From JACDAN01 sp036554945 (lineage in GTDB: Bacteria > Actinomycetota > Thermoleophilia > Gaiellales > Gaiellaceae), in contig DATBMH010000044.1 of the NCBI GenBank assembly GCA_036554945.1, positions 8,877-72,876 on the forward strand: DNA of 64,000 nucleotides, read 5' to 3'. The position numbers were made by a program, and so were the translations under genes. Below are positions 52,076-60,848 of this stretch, piece after piece. Every line of letters begins with the position of its first letter. Within the stretch, counting starts at the first letter, position 1. Below the pieces are notes generated by a model that saw only the letters and a list, made by a program, of their open reading frames with translations, did not search any database and had not been told where the DNA came from.

Positions 52076-52723
52076 TCATCCAGGCCTGAAGAAGAGGCTT
52101 CTCCCTGACAACGCGTCCGACGTGGGGGCCCTCGCGGCCCCCACGTTCTCTGAAGCGGAGAGCGCGGCCTCGAGATCGTGCGCGAGGTTCGCCGGCGTGA
52201 GGTCGACGCCCGGGTGGAGCGTCGAGCGCCACCGCCCCTCGGCGTCGTAGACCCGCACCGGCACCGAGTGCATGTTGCTGCTGCCCGTCTCGTAGGACGG
52301 GAGGATCTGGAACGCCTTCCAGACCTCCTGCAGCGACCGGACCGTGCCGTCCACGTAGCGCAGCTCGTCCTCCGCGCGGTTTCGCCGCAGGAACGAGCGG
52401 ATGCTGGCAGGCGTGTCGTTCGCCGGGTCGACGCTGTAGGCGACCGCGAGGACCCGGTCGCGGTCGTCGCCGAGGGTGCGCACGGCCTCGGCCATCTGCG
52501 ACGCGGCGATCGGGCAGGCCTCGGTGCACTGCGTGTCGAGGAAGGTGATCGCCAGCGCCTTGCCCTCGAAGCCCGGCGTGTCGGCGACGACAGCCGGCAG
52601 CGTCAAGCCCTCCGGGGGCTGGCTCCCCCGGAAGTCGACCTCGCCGCCGTCGCGTGTGAGCACGAAGCCGAGCACGACGACCAGGACTCCCGCGAGTGCG
52701 GCTCCGAGCAGGACGACTCTCAC
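52076..52723 (-). CDS. SCO family copper-binding/thioredoxin-like protein
   Basis: From GTG 52723 the protein has 215 residues. One membrane anchor (VVLLGAALAGVLVVLGFVLT) is followed by a thioredoxin fold with the copper-site CTEAC (Cys65, Cys69) and His151 in SNMHSVPV. SCO proteins metallate the CuA centre of cytochrome oxidase. ATG 52771 would make the start overlap the divergent MFS ATG, so the internal GTG is preferred. The last 25 residues coincide with a strong hairpin and may be poorly conserved. Confidence 0.87.
   Translation of the reverse strand: MRVVLLGAALAGVLVVVLGFVLTRDGGEVDFRGSQPPEGLTLPAVVADTPGFEGKALAITFLDTQCTEACPIAASQMAEAVRTLGDDRDRVLAVAYSVDPANDTPASIRSFLRRNRAEDELRYVDGTVRSLQEVWKAFQILPSYETGSSNMHSVPVRVYDAEGRWRSTLHPGVDLTPANLAHDLEAALSASENVGAARAPTSDALSGRSLFFRPG
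52121..52145 (+). terminator. Terminator-like hairpin downstream of the DUF6766 gene
   Basis: CGTGGGGGCC at 52121-52130 pairs perfectly with GGCCCCCACG at 52136-52145 around CTCGC, and TTCTCT follows on the plus strand. It fits a terminator for the coiled-coil/DUF6766 unit, although it lies within the end of the convergent SCO frame. Confidence 0.55.
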
Positions 52724-52769
52724 CCCGAGAGTCTGCCCAGGGTGAGGCCTGCGTGATTCATTAAGGCGC

Positions 52770-53978
52770 ATGGTCGTGGAGCCGAGGACGCTGCGGGAGG
52801 GGATCCGCGCCCTCCCCCGGCCCCTCTGGATCCTCGCCGCCGGCTCGTTCGTCAACCGCTTCGGCAGCTTCGTCGCCGTCTTCCTCGTCCTCTACCTGCG
52901 GGAGAAGGGCTACTCGATCGCCGAGGCCGGTCTCGTCGTCAGCCTCTACGGCGCGGGCAACGTGCTGGCCGCGGCGGTGGGCGGCCTTCTCGCCGACCGG
53001 GTCGGGCGCCGCAACGCGATCGCGTTCTCGATGTTCAGCTCCGCCGCCACCTTGCTGGCCCTGTCCCAGGCGGACGAGATCGTGCTGATCGGCGTGCTGA
53101 CGTTCCTCGCCGGGCTCACCGGCGAGCTGTACCGGCCCGCGTCGTCCGCGCTGCTCGCCGACCTCGTCCCCGCAGGGCAGCGGCTGACGGCGTTCGCGGT
53201 CAACCGGCTCGCGATCAACCTCGGCTTCGCCGTCGGCCCGGCGGTCGCCGGCCTCCTCGCCGACGTGTCGTTCACGTATCTGTTCGTCGGCGACGCGCTC
53301 ACCTCGATCGCGTTCGGCGTCCTGACCCTGACCTCGCTGCCCGAGGGGGTCCGCTCGCGCCGGGGCGACGAGCGCCGGGGCGAGGGCATCCGGACGATCG
53401 CGCGCGATCGAGCCTTCCTCCTCTTCCTCGCCTCGTCCCTCCTCGGCGCCTTCGTCTACTTCCAGGCGAACGCGACCTTCCCGCTCCAGGTGAAGGAGAG
53501 CGGGCTGACGAACGCGGACTACGGCCTGCTGATCTCGCTGAACGGGCTCGCGATCGTGATCCTCGAGCTGCCGTTCACCTCGATCGTCCAGCGGTTCCCG
53601 GTCATCCCCACGCTCGCCGTCGGCTCGCTGCTGGTCGGCCTCGGCTTCGCCCTGAACGCCTGGGCCGAGACGCTGGCGGCGTTCGCGCTCACGGTCCTGA
53701 TCTGGACGATCGGCGAGATCGTCTACGCACCGCTCGCCTCCGCGTACGTCGCCGACATCGCGCCGACGCACCTGCGCGGCCGCTACCAGGGCGCCTGGGG
53801 ACTGATGTGGGGCCTTGCCTTCATGCTCGGCCCGGCGATCGGCGCGGCGCTCTTCGCCTGGAACGGCGACGCGTTCTGGCTCCTCTGCGGCCTCCTGGGC
53901 GGGATCTCAGCGCTGCTGCTGCTCGCCGCGTCCGTCCAGCCGGCCGTCGCGGAGGCGGACGACCCGAGCAGCGCGTGA
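52770..53978 (+). CDS. Major facilitator superfamily transporter
   Basis: The 402-residue protein has 12 membrane helices. The MFS loop 2-3 motif is GGLLADRVGRRNAIAF. LRGRYQGAWGLMWGLAFMLGPAIG in the second half is typical of drug-efflux (MdtH-like) MFS proteins. The start ATG 52770 is divergent from the SCO gene. The last 72 bases overlap the convergent ABC ATPase gene in coding sequence. Confidence 0.88.
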   Translation: MVVEPRTLREGIRALPRPLWILAAGSFVNRFGSFVAVFLVLYLREKGYSIAEAGLVVSLYGAGNVLAAAVGGLLADRVGRRNAIAFSMFSSAATLLALSQADEIVLIGVLTFLAGLTGELYRPASSALLADLVPAGQRLTAFAVNRLAINLGFAVGPAVAGLLADVSFTYLFVGDALTSIAFGVLTLTSLPEGVRSRRGDERRGEGIRTIARDRAFLLFLASSLLGAFVYFQANATFPLQVKESGLTNADYGLLISLNGLAIVILELPFTSIVQRFPVIPTLAVGSLLVGLGFALNAWAETLAAFALTVLIWTIGEIVYAPLASAYVADIAPTHLRGRYQGAWGLMWGLAFMLGPAIGAALFAWNGDAFWLLCGLLGGISALLLLAASVQPAVAEADDPSSA

Positions 53979-54614
53979 CGCGATCTCCGGATCGTGCGTG
54001 ATCAGCACCACGGTCTGGCCGTGCTCGCGCGAGAGCTTGCGAAGCAGCTCGACGATCTCCTTGCCGGTCTCGGTGTCGAGGTTGCCGGTCGGCTCGTCGG
54101 CCAGCACGACCCGCGGCTCGTTCGCGAGCGCCCGTGCGATCGCCACCCGCTGCTGCTCGCCGCCCGACAGCTGGGACGGAAGGTGGTCGGCCCGGCGGCC
54201 GAGACCGACCGATTCGAGGAGGCCTCGCGCCTCGTCCCGTCGCCGACCGCCGTCGAGCTTCCGCGGTGCGAGGGCGACCTCGACGTTCTGCGCCGCCGTC
54301 AGCGTCGGGATCAGGTTGAACTGCTGGAAGACGAAGCCGATCGCGCCGAGGCGGAGGCGCGCGAGCTCGCCGTCGCCGGCCTGCGAGAGGTTCCGCCCCT
54401 CGAACAGGACCTCGCCGGTCGTCGGCCGGTCGAGCGCGCCGAGGAGCTGGAGCAGCGTCGTCTTGCCCGAGCCGCTCGGCCCGGCGACGACGAGGAACTC
54501 GCCGCCCTGCACCTCGAGGTCGACGTCGTGCACGGCATGCACCTCGTAGGAGCCCTGCCGGAAGGTCTTCGAGACCCCGCGCAGCTGGTAGACGGGCTGG
54601 CCGTTCGCGGTCAT
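53907..54614 (-). CDS. MacB/LolD-type ABC transporter ATPase
   Basis: The 235-residue ATPase has Walker A GPSGSGKTT, signature QLSGGEQQRVAIARALANEP, Walker B VVLADEPTGNLDTETGKE and switch LITHDPEIASRA. The LFEGRNLSQAG and LRLGAIGFVFQQFNLIPTLTAAQNVE segments are typical of the MacB/LolD group. It starts one base into the upstream permease stop. With the permease it probably forms a mechanotransmission-type ABC complex. Confidence 0.92.
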   Translation of the reverse strand: MTANGQPVYQLRGVSKTFRQGSYEVHAVHDVDLEVQGGEFLVVAGPSGSGKTTLLQLLGALDRPTTGEVLFEGRNLSQAGDGELARLRLGAIGFVFQQFNLIPTLTAAQNVEVALAPRKLDGGRRRDEARGLLESVGLGRRADHLPSQLSGGEQQRVAIARALANEPRVVLADEPTGNLDTETGKEIVELLRKLSREHGQTVVLITHDPEIASRAARVVRLRDGRLDGRGEQQQR

Positions 54615-56083
54615 CAGTCGATGTGCCTCAGTGCGTCGGCAGGGCGGAGACGGGCGGCGCGAAGGCCGCCGACGGCGCCGGCGATCAGCCCGCCCAGGAG
54701 AGCCAGCCCCACAGCGGCGAGCATGAGGTTCACGGAGATCGGCGCGCCGATCTCGACCGTCGTCGACGGGTCCGCGACCTGTCCCTGGCCGAACGGGCCG
54801 CCGCCGCCACCGCCGGGCCCGAAGAACCTGGGCCCCTGCGAAGCCGCCTCCGCGAAGGTCGCCTTCAGGCTCGGCGCCGCGGCCTCGATCAGGAGCGCGC
54901 CGGCGACGCCGACCACGATCCCGAGCAGCCCGCCGAGCAGTCCCTGGAGGAGCGCCTCGCCGCTGACCTGGCGGACGACGAGCCGCTGCGGCCAGCCGAG
55001 GGCCTTCAGCGTCCCGAGCTCGCGGATCCGCTTGGTCACGGACGAGAGGGTCAAGAGGCTCGCGATCAGGAACGCCGCGAGGAGGGCGACCAGCACGAGG
55101 GCGGTGCCGAGGCGGTCGGCCAGCTTCCGCGCGTCGACCAGCGAGCCGGACACGCGGCCGGCGAGATCCTCGGCGGTGGTGACCGACGCGCCCTCGAAGT
55201 CGTTGCGGATCTGCGTCGCGACCTCGTCCACCTGGTCGGCGCTCTCCGCGCGCACGTTGATGGTGTTCACGCGGCCCTCGCGGTCCGCGAGCTTCTGCAG
55301 TCGCCCGAGCTCGACGTAGAGATCGGACGCCTGGCCGCCGAGCGGCGTCCTGGCGAAGCCGACGACGGTCAGCGACTGGCTGCCGAGCTTCACCTTGTCG
55401 CCGAGGGCGATGTTGTTCTGCTGGGCGTACGCGAGGTTCAGGACCGTCTCGGCCTTGTCCGCCGAGAGGTAGCGGCCGCGCACGATCTGACTGGGCGTGA
55501 TCGCGCCGAGCGAGGACTTCGAGACGTCCACGCCGGTCACGCTCCTGTTCTCGATGTCGATGTTCTCCGGGGGGCCGGCGCCGGGCGTCCGGAACGTGGG
55601 CGCGCCGTTCGCCGGGAGCTCGGGGACGACCCCCTCGACGTGGATCGCATTCAGCGTCAGCGAGCCGGCCGCATCCTGGACGCCGTCGTTCGACCGGATG
55701 TCCGCGACCGTGCTCGCCGGGAAGCTGAGCTGCCCGGTCGGCAGGAAGTCGTCGCGCTCGAAGCGCTCGCCGGGCTGCCCGAGGTTGCGAAGGCCGAACC
55801 GCGCGCCGCCGGCCTCCTCGCGGAGCGCCTCGCGCTCCGACTCCGAGAGACCGGCCGGACCTTCCTCGCCGAAGCGGATCGGGCGCGTGACGGACATGTC
55901 GGTGCCGACGCCGGTGAGCGGCTCGAGCACCTTCGCCTGCGCGTCGTCGAGGCCTTTGGAGAGCGCGCTCACCGCGACGACGAGCCCGACGCCGACCGCG
56001 AGGCCCAGCGCGGTCAGGAGCGTCCGGCCGCTCCGCCGCCGAAGCTCGGCGAGCATGTACGAGAGGTAGAACACGAGGCTCAC
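54614..56083 (-). CDS. MacB/FtsX-type ABC transporter permease
   Basis: From GTG 56083 the protein has 489 residues. One N-terminal helix (TLLTALGLAVGVGLVVAVSAL) is followed by a large extracytoplasmic domain (about 55-320) and the FtsX module with three helices (SLLTLSSVTKRIRELGTLKALGWPQRLVVRQVSGEALLQG). A Gly/Pro-rich insert (near 430) lies before the last helix. Such permeases move lipoproteins or antibiotics or signal to the cell wall. ATG 56056 is a later start option. Confidence 0.88.
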   Translation of the reverse strand: MSLVFYLSYMLAELRRRSGRTLLTALGLAVGVGLVVAVSALSKGLDDAQAKVLEPLTGVGTDMSVTRPIRFGEEGPAGLSESEREALREEAGGARFGLRNLGQPGERFERDDFLPTGQLSFPASTVADIRSNDGVQDAAGSLTLNAIHVEGVVPELPANGAPTFRTPGAGPPENIDIENRSVTGVDVSKSSLGAITPSQIVRGRYLSADKAETVLNLAYAQQNNIALGDKVKLGSQSLTVVGFARTPLGGQASDLYVELGRLQKLADREGRVNTINVRAESADQVDEVATQIRNDFEGASVTTAEDLAGRVSGSLVDARKLADRLGTALVLVALLAAFLIASLLTLSSVTKRIRELGTLKALGWPQRLVVRQVSGEALLQGLLGGLLGIVVGVAGALLIEAAAPSLKATFAEAASQGPRFFGPGGGGGGPFGQGQVADPSTTVEIGAPISVNLMLAAVGLALLGGLIAGAVGGLRAARLRPADALRHID

Positions 56084-56306
56084 CTCACCAGAGCCGTCTA
56101 AGAGCGGATTAAGGACCTCCGAAGAACTCTCCAAGAATGCGACGAGGCCGCCCTCGGGCGACCTCGTCATCGGCACACCGCGCGGAAGGGGTCATCTGCA
56201 CATCGGGTGGGCTCCTTTCGTCGGGTTGCGAATTCGATGAAACCGCGCCCGGTTAAGGAGGCGCTGAAAGGCGCATGAAAGGTTCCGAAGAGTCGAAGAT
56301 GCACCT
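56084..56306. other. Divergent control region with hairpin and 11-bp repeats
   Basis: This stretch separates the MacB-type operon from the metallophosphoesterase gene. It holds an imperfect hairpin at 56141-56168 (GACGAGG and GCC arms paired with GGC and CCTCGTC) and direct repeats at 56264-56281. No gene is visible. Confidence 0.5.
56264..56281 (-). promoter_or_regulatory. Pho-box-like direct repeat CTTTCAT-N4-CTTTCAG
   Basis: On the minus strand CTTTCAT (56281-56275) and CTTTCAG (56270-56264) repeat every 11 bases, the period of E. coli PhoB and Streptomyces PhoP sites (CTGTCA or GTTCAC units). A third TGAAA lies at 56237 on the plus strand, out of register. It may control the phosphoesterase gene or the MacB-type operon. 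Confidence 0.35.
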
Positions 56307-57992
56307 GTGAGATTCCTTGCCGCCGCCCTCGCCGTCCTCGCCCTCGCCTCGGTCGCAGGCGCTCAGAGCGCGCCGCGCCATACCGGCCAGCGCACGATCG
56401 TCGACGCGAACGGCGACAACCGGCTCGAGTACGGGGCCGCCGACCGGCGGGTGATCCGCGACGAGATCTCGCCGCACAACATCGCCGTCGCCCCGTTCCG
56501 CACGCTGATCGCCTTCGCGCACCTCGCGGACACGCAGATGGTCGACGAGGAGTCGCCGGGCCGCGTCGAGCTCGTCGACTTCATCGGCGGCGACCCGTTC
56601 AGCGCGTCCTACCGCCCACAGGAGGGCCTGATGCCGTTCGTGCTCAACGAGGAGGTCCGCGCGGTCAGCAACCTCCGGCGCGGGCCGGCGACCGGAGCGC
56701 CGATCACCCTCGCCATGACCGGCGGGGACAACGTCGACAACGCCCAGCTGAACGAGACCCGCTGGTTCATCGACATCATGGACGGCGGCCGCGTCGTGAA
56801 CCCGAACTCCGGCCGGCCGCGGACCTGCGGCCTCCGCAAGACGCCGCTCTACGGCGGGATGCGGGGCGGCGGCCGCTTCTACGAGCCGAACGGCAAGGGC
56901 GACGGCCCAGGCTACTCACCGTCGATGGCGGCGAATCGGCGCGCCGTCGGCCGCTCGGTCGCCTCGCGCGACTACAAGGGCCTGTTCGAGCAGATGAACC
57001 GCCCCTTCCGCCCGGTCGGGCTCGGGATCCCCTGGTACTCGGTCGTCGGGAACCACGACGCGCTCGTCCAGGGGAACTTCGCGCAGAACGGGCTCTTCGA
57101 CCAGGTCGTCGCAGGCTGTCGCAAGGTCACGCGCTACTCACGCGAGGCGCTCGCTCAGATCCGGCCGCTGATCGCCGGGGGCGTGACGCCGCAGGAGCGC
57201 GCGGAGATCATCCGCCTCACCCTCGGCGACTTCCTCGACACCTGGGGCGTGCCGCGCGAGCACCGGGGGCTCTGGAAGACGGTGCCCAGCGATCCGGCGC
57301 GGCGCTTCCTCGGCAAGGTGGACTGGATGCGCCAGCACTTCAGGACTCGCGGGAGGCCGGTCGGGCACGGGTTCACCCAGACGAACCTCGACACCGCGAG
57401 CGGGTTCTACGCGTTCAAGGCAGCAGTCGGCCTTCGCTTCGTCGTGGTGGACACGGTCGCCGACAACTCGAGCAGCGGGAACATCGACGAGCCCCAGATG
57501 AGGCGGCTCAAGTTCGAGCTCGCAGCGGCGGAGGCGAGCCGGGAGCTGGTCGTCGTCTTCGGCCACCACTCGCTGCGAACGATGACGGCATCGGAGCCCA
57601 ATGCCCACCTCGGCCCTGAGGTCGAGGCGGTGCTTCGCGACCACCGCGGGGTGATCGCGTACGTCGCCGGCCACGAGCACCAGAACCGGGTCGAGCCGCA
57701 CGGGACGTTCTGGGAGATCGTGACGGCGTCGCACCTCGAGTGGCCGCAGCAGTCCCGCGTCATCGAGATCGCCGACCTTCGCAACGGCGAGCTCGCCATC
57801 CACGCGACGGCGATCGACCACGCCGCGCCTCCACGCCCCGGCCGGGCCGGGCCGCAGCGCCTGGCGTCGATCGCCCGCGAGCTGTCGCTGAACGAGCCCC
57901 AGGCGGAGAACGGCGAGAACGGCTGGCCCGACCGGCGCGGCACCCGTCTCGACCGCAACGTCTCGCTGCTCGTGCCGAACCCCTACAGCTAG
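56307..57992 (+). CDS. Secreted calcineurin-like metallophosphoesterase (PPA1498/TIGR03767-like)
   Basis: The 561-residue protein has a signal peptide (LAAALAVLALASVAGAQ) and a large metallophosphoesterase domain. Blocks are FAHLADTQ (Asp75), MTGGDNVDN, VVGNHDALVQGN, VFGHHSLRTM and VAGHEHQN, with a long insert (150-235). This layout resembles the actinobacterial PPA1498 subfamily of exported phosphoesterases. The substrate is unknown. GTG 56307 is chosen for the signal peptide. The end overlaps the convergent AAA ATPase gene by four bases. Confidence 0.85.
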   Translation: MRFLAAALAVLALASVAGAQSAPRHTGQRTIVDANGDNRLEYGAADRRVIRDEISPHNIAVAPFRTLIAFAHLADTQMVDEESPGRVELVDFIGGDPFSASYRPQEGLMPFVLNEEVRAVSNLRRGPATGAPITLAMTGGDNVDNAQLNETRWFIDIMDGGRVVNPNSGRPRTCGLRKTPLYGGMRGGGRFYEPNGKGDGPGYSPSMAANRRAVGRSVASRDYKGLFEQMNRPFRPVGLGIPWYSVVGNHDALVQGNFAQNGLFDQVVAGCRKVTRYSREALAQIRPLIAGGVTPQERAEIIRLTLGDFLDTWGVPREHRGLWKTVPSDPARRFLGKVDWMRQHFRTRGRPVGHGFTQTNLDTASGFYAFKAAVGLRFVVVDTVADNSSSGNIDEPQMRRLKFELAAAEASRELVVVFGHHSLRTMTASEPNAHLGPEVEAVLRDHRGVIAYVAGHEHQNRVEPHGTFWEIVTASHLEWPQQSRVIEIADLRNGELAIHATAIDHAAPPRPGRAGPQRLASIARELSLNEPQAENGENGWPDRRGTRLDRNVSLLVPNPYS

Positions 57993-59014
57993 GACGCGCG
58001 GCGCCGGAACCAGCGCGCCCGCTCGGCCGGCAGGTCGACGCCCTCACCGAGTGCCGTTGCGGCGGAGACGACGTCGTCGTCGGTGAGCGTGGTCAGCTCT
58101 TCCGGACCGAGGTCCTCGAGCCGCCGGCCCGAGAGGCCGGCAAGCCGGAGCGCCTGGGCGTTCAGCGCCTGCTCGAAGATCGTCCGTGCGTAGCGCGCGT
58201 TGCCGAACCGCTCGCCCCTCGCCGCCGCCTGGAAGACCGAGCGCAGCGCCTCGACGGCGCCGTCGGTGAGCTCGTACGCGTAGTCGTCGGCGAACTTGCG
58301 GGTGATCGCCAGCAGCTCGTCCGTCGAGTAGTCCGGGAACGAGATCTCGCGCGAGAACCGCGACCGGAGACCCGGGTTCGAGTCGAGGAAGCGCGTCATC
58401 GGCCGCGGGTAGCCGGCGACGATGACGATCAGCCGGTGGCGGTAGTCCTCCATCCGCTTGAGGAGCGTCTCGACCGCCTCCGGCCCGAAGTCGTGGTACG
58501 CGGCCTCCGGCGCGAGCGCATAGGCCTCGTCGATGAAGAGAACGCCGTCGAGCGAGCGGCGGATCACCCGTTCCGTCTTGAGCGCCGTCGTGCCGACGTA
58601 CTGCCCGACGAGCCCGCTGCGGTCGACCTCGACGAGGTGCCCGCGCCGCAGCAGCCCCATCGCGCGGTACATCTGCGCCAGCAGCCGCGCAACCGTCGTC
58701 TTCCCGGTTCCCGGGTTCCCGGTGAAGACGAGGTGCTGGCTGGTCGCCACCTCGGGCAGGTCGTGCTCCTGCCGCCGCGCCTGCACCTGGAGGAAGGCGA
58801 CGAGCGCACGCACCTGCTCCTTGACGGTGTCCAGCCCGACCAGCGAGTCCAGCTCCGCCTGCAGCTCCTCGAGCGAGCGGGCGGGCTCCGGGCGGTTCAG
58901 GCCGAGCTGCTCGGCGACCCAGTCGAGCGGCGCCTCGCGCGAGGCCGTCCTGCGTAGTCGCTGGGCCAGGTCTCTGACGTTCTCGGCGAGCTCATCACGG
59001 ACGTCGCGCGGCAT
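57989..59014 (-). CDS. CbbX/SpoVK-type AAA+ ATPase
   Basis: From ATG 59014 the protein has 341 residues. A helical N-terminus is followed by a CbbX-like AAA+ domain with the lead-in LVGLDTVKEQVRALVAFLQVQARRQ. Walker A is GNPGTGKTT (99-107), pore loop region SGLVGQYVG, Walker B GVLFIDEAYAL (157-167), then GLRSRFSREISFPDYS. It is probably a hexameric protein-remodelling ATPase. No RuBisCO is near, so the substrate is unknown. TACCCT lies nine bases before the ATG. Confidence 0.88.
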   Translation of the reverse strand: MPRDVRDELAENVRDLAQRLRRTASREAPLDWVAEQLGLNRPEPARSLEELQAELDSLVGLDTVKEQVRALVAFLQVQARRQEHDLPEVATSQHLVFTGNPGTGKTTVARLLAQMYRAMGLLRRGHLVEVDRSGLVGQYVGTTALKTERVIRRSLDGVLFIDEAYALAPEAAYHDFGPEAVETLLKRMEDYRHRLIVIVAGYPRPMTRFLDSNPGLRSRFSREISFPDYSTDELLAITRKFADDYAYELTDGAVEALRSVFQAAARGERFGNARYARTIFEQALNAQALRLAGLSGRRLEDLGPEELTTLTDDDVVSAATALGEGVDLPAERARWFRRRAS

Positions 59015-59062
59015 GGCGGGATCAGGGTACCCCTCGAGAACCGCCGGGAAACTGCCGATGAT

Positions 59063-59079
59063 CGTTAACATGGTTAACG
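59063..59079. promoter_or_regulatory. MarR operator, perfect inverted repeat
   Basis: CGTTAAC (59063-59069) and GTTAACG (59073-59079) form a perfect inverted repeat with a three-base spacer. It overlaps the TAACAT -10 candidate (59066-59071), which is 10 bases before ATG 59082, so it is ideally placed for autorepression by the MarR protein. Confidence 0.65.
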
Positions 59080-59081
59080 AC

Positions 59082-59516
59082 ATGCCTGACACGGTCACCA
59101 CCACGGACGTCGCCAACCGCCTGCGGCCCGCGCTGCTCAAGCTCGCGCGGGAGCTGCGGCGGGAGAGCCACGCGCTCGGCGTCACCGGCGGTCAGGTGAC
59201 GCTCCTGATCCAGATCCGGCGGCACCGCGGCCTCGGCGTGAACGACCTCGCCGCGCTGGAGCGGATCTCCCCTGCCGCGATGTCCGGCCACGTCGACCGG
59301 CTCGAGAAGGCCGGTCTCGTCACGCGGACGCCGCACGAGTCCGACCGGCGGAAGCAGGTGCTCGCGCTGACCGACGAGGCCGAGGGCGTGCTCCGGTCGG
59401 TGAAGTCACGGCGCACCGCCTGGCTCGCCGCCCGGCTGAAGACGCTGGACCCGGAGGAGCTCAGGGCGGTCGACGAGGCGGTCGAGCCGCTCTTCAAGCT
59501 TCTGGAGGACGCATGA
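59082..59516 (+). CDS. MarR-family transcriptional regulator
   Basis: From ATG 59082 the protein has 144 residues; ATG 59070 lies inside the operator. The winged helix spans about 50-110: GVNDLAALERISPAAMSGHVDRLEKAGLVTRTPHESDRRKQVLALTDEAEGVL. Flanking helices form the dimer. It probably represses its own operon with the MFS exporter, which begins in its stop codon (ATGA). Phenolic or drug-like ligands are usual for such pairs. Confidence 0.92.
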   Translation: MPDTVTTTDVANRLRPALLKLARELRRESHALGVTGGQVTLLIQIRRHRGLGVNDLAALERISPAAMSGHVDRLEKAGLVTRTPHESDRRKQVLALTDEAEGVLRSVKSRRTAWLAARLKTLDPEELRAVDEAVEPLFKLLEDA

Positions 59517-60754
59517 CCGTCGCGTTCCGCCGCACCTTCGCCAGCATCCGCAAGCACCGGAACTACCGGCTCTTCTTCACGGGCCAGGTGATCTCGCTCG
59601 TCGGCACCTGGATGCAGAACATCGCGCTCGCCTGGTACGTCGTCGAGCTGACGAGCTCCCCGGTCGCCGTCGGCTTCCTTGCGTTCTGCCGCTTCGCGCC
59701 GTTCACGATCTTCGGCCTGTTCTCGGGCGTCGTCGCCGACCGGTTCGACAACCGGAGGCTCGTGATGGTCACGCAGGCCAGCTCGATGGTCGTCGCGGTG
59801 GCGCTGACGACGCTTGCGTTCTCCGGCGCCGAGATCGTGTGGCTCGCCTACATCCTCGCCTTCGCGGCCGGCACCGCGCTCGTCTTCGACGCCCCCGGCC
59901 GCCACGCGCTGACGTTCCAGATGGTCGGCCGCTCGGAGCTGCCGAACGCCGTCGCGCTCAACGCGAGCCTCTTCAACGGCTCACGCGTGATCGGGCCCGC
60001 TGCGGCAGGCGTGATCATCGCCGTCTTCGGCGTCGGCGTCTGCTTCGCGCTCAACGCGCTCAGCTTCCTGGCCGTCCTGACCAGCCTCTGGCTGATGCGG
60101 GTCGACGAGCTGGTGAAGCTCGACCGGCCGGAAAAGCACCCGTCGGTCCTGCGGAGCGTCCGGGAAGGCCTTTCGTACGCGCGGCACTCGCCCCGCGTGC
60201 GGCTGATCCTCGCGATGACGACCGTGGTCAGCACCGTCGGCTTCAACTTCCACGTCCTCGTCCCGGTGCTGGCGTCAGAGACGCTCGAGGCCGGCCCGAA
60301 GACCTTCGGCCTCCTCTCGGCGTTCTTCGGCGGCGGCGCCCTGACCGGCGCGCTGCTCTCAGCGGGGCTCGGACGGGCGAGCTGGAAGGCGCTCCTCGCC
60401 GGCGTCGGCGGCTTCAGCATCGCACTGCTCGCGCTCGCGCCGATGACGACGGTCGCGGCCTGCGCGGTGCTGCTCTACATCGTCGGCGTCTGCTTCACGC
60501 TGTGGACGGCGAACAGCCAGTCGCTGCTCCAGCTGACCGCCCCGGACCACCTGCGCGGCCGCGTCCTGAGCCTCTACCTCTTCGCGTTCGCAGGCCTGGC
60601 GCCGCTGGGCGGGCTCTTCAGCGGGTGGCTCGCCGAGGTCGGCGGGACCGAGCTCGCCTTCGGCGTGGCGGGCGTGACCGGGCTGGTGATGACGGCAGCT
60701 GCGCTGCGCGAGGTCTTCGGCCGGCACGGCCGGGCCGTCCTTACACAGGCCTAA
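59513..60754 (+). CDS. MFS exporter (EntS/MFS_3-like)
   Basis: The 413-residue protein has 12 membrane helices and the start FRRTFASIRKHRNYRLFFTGQVISLVGTWMQNIALAWYV, typical of the MFS_3/EntS group that exports siderophores or drugs. GVVADRFDNRRLVM is the loop 2-3 motif and PDHLRGRVLSLYLFAFAGLAPLGGL lies late. ATG 59513 overlaps the marR stop. Expression should be released when the MarR ligand is present. Confidence 0.9.
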   Translation: MTVAFRRTFASIRKHRNYRLFFTGQVISLVGTWMQNIALAWYVVELTSSPVAVGFLAFCRFAPFTIFGLFSGVVADRFDNRRLVMVTQASSMVVAVALTTLAFSGAEIVWLAYILAFAAGTALVFDAPGRHALTFQMVGRSELPNAVALNASLFNGSRVIGPAAAGVIIAVFGVGVCFALNALSFLAVLTSLWLMRVDELVKLDRPEKHPSVLRSVREGLSYARHSPRVRLILAMTTVVSTVGFNFHVLVPVLASETLEAGPKTFGLLSAFFGGGALTGALLSAGLGRASWKALLAGVGGFSIALLALAPMTTVAACAVLLYIVGVCFTLWTANSQSLLQLTAPDHLRGRVLSLYLFAFAGLAPLGGLFSGWLAEVGGTELAFGVAGVTGLVMTAAALREVFGRHGRAVLTQA

Positions 60755-60848
60755 CAACCCGGCGCGAAATCCTTTCAGAAGCCGCACGGCGCGCTCACGG
60801 CGGCGGGGAAGACTCCGGTCAAGTGGTTCCCCAAGGAGGTTCTCAGCA

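Noticed and set aside
60755..60848. Promoter of the RTX-like gene
   Set aside because: The region has a strong SD but no convincing -10/-35 pair that I could place, so no promoter feature was called.
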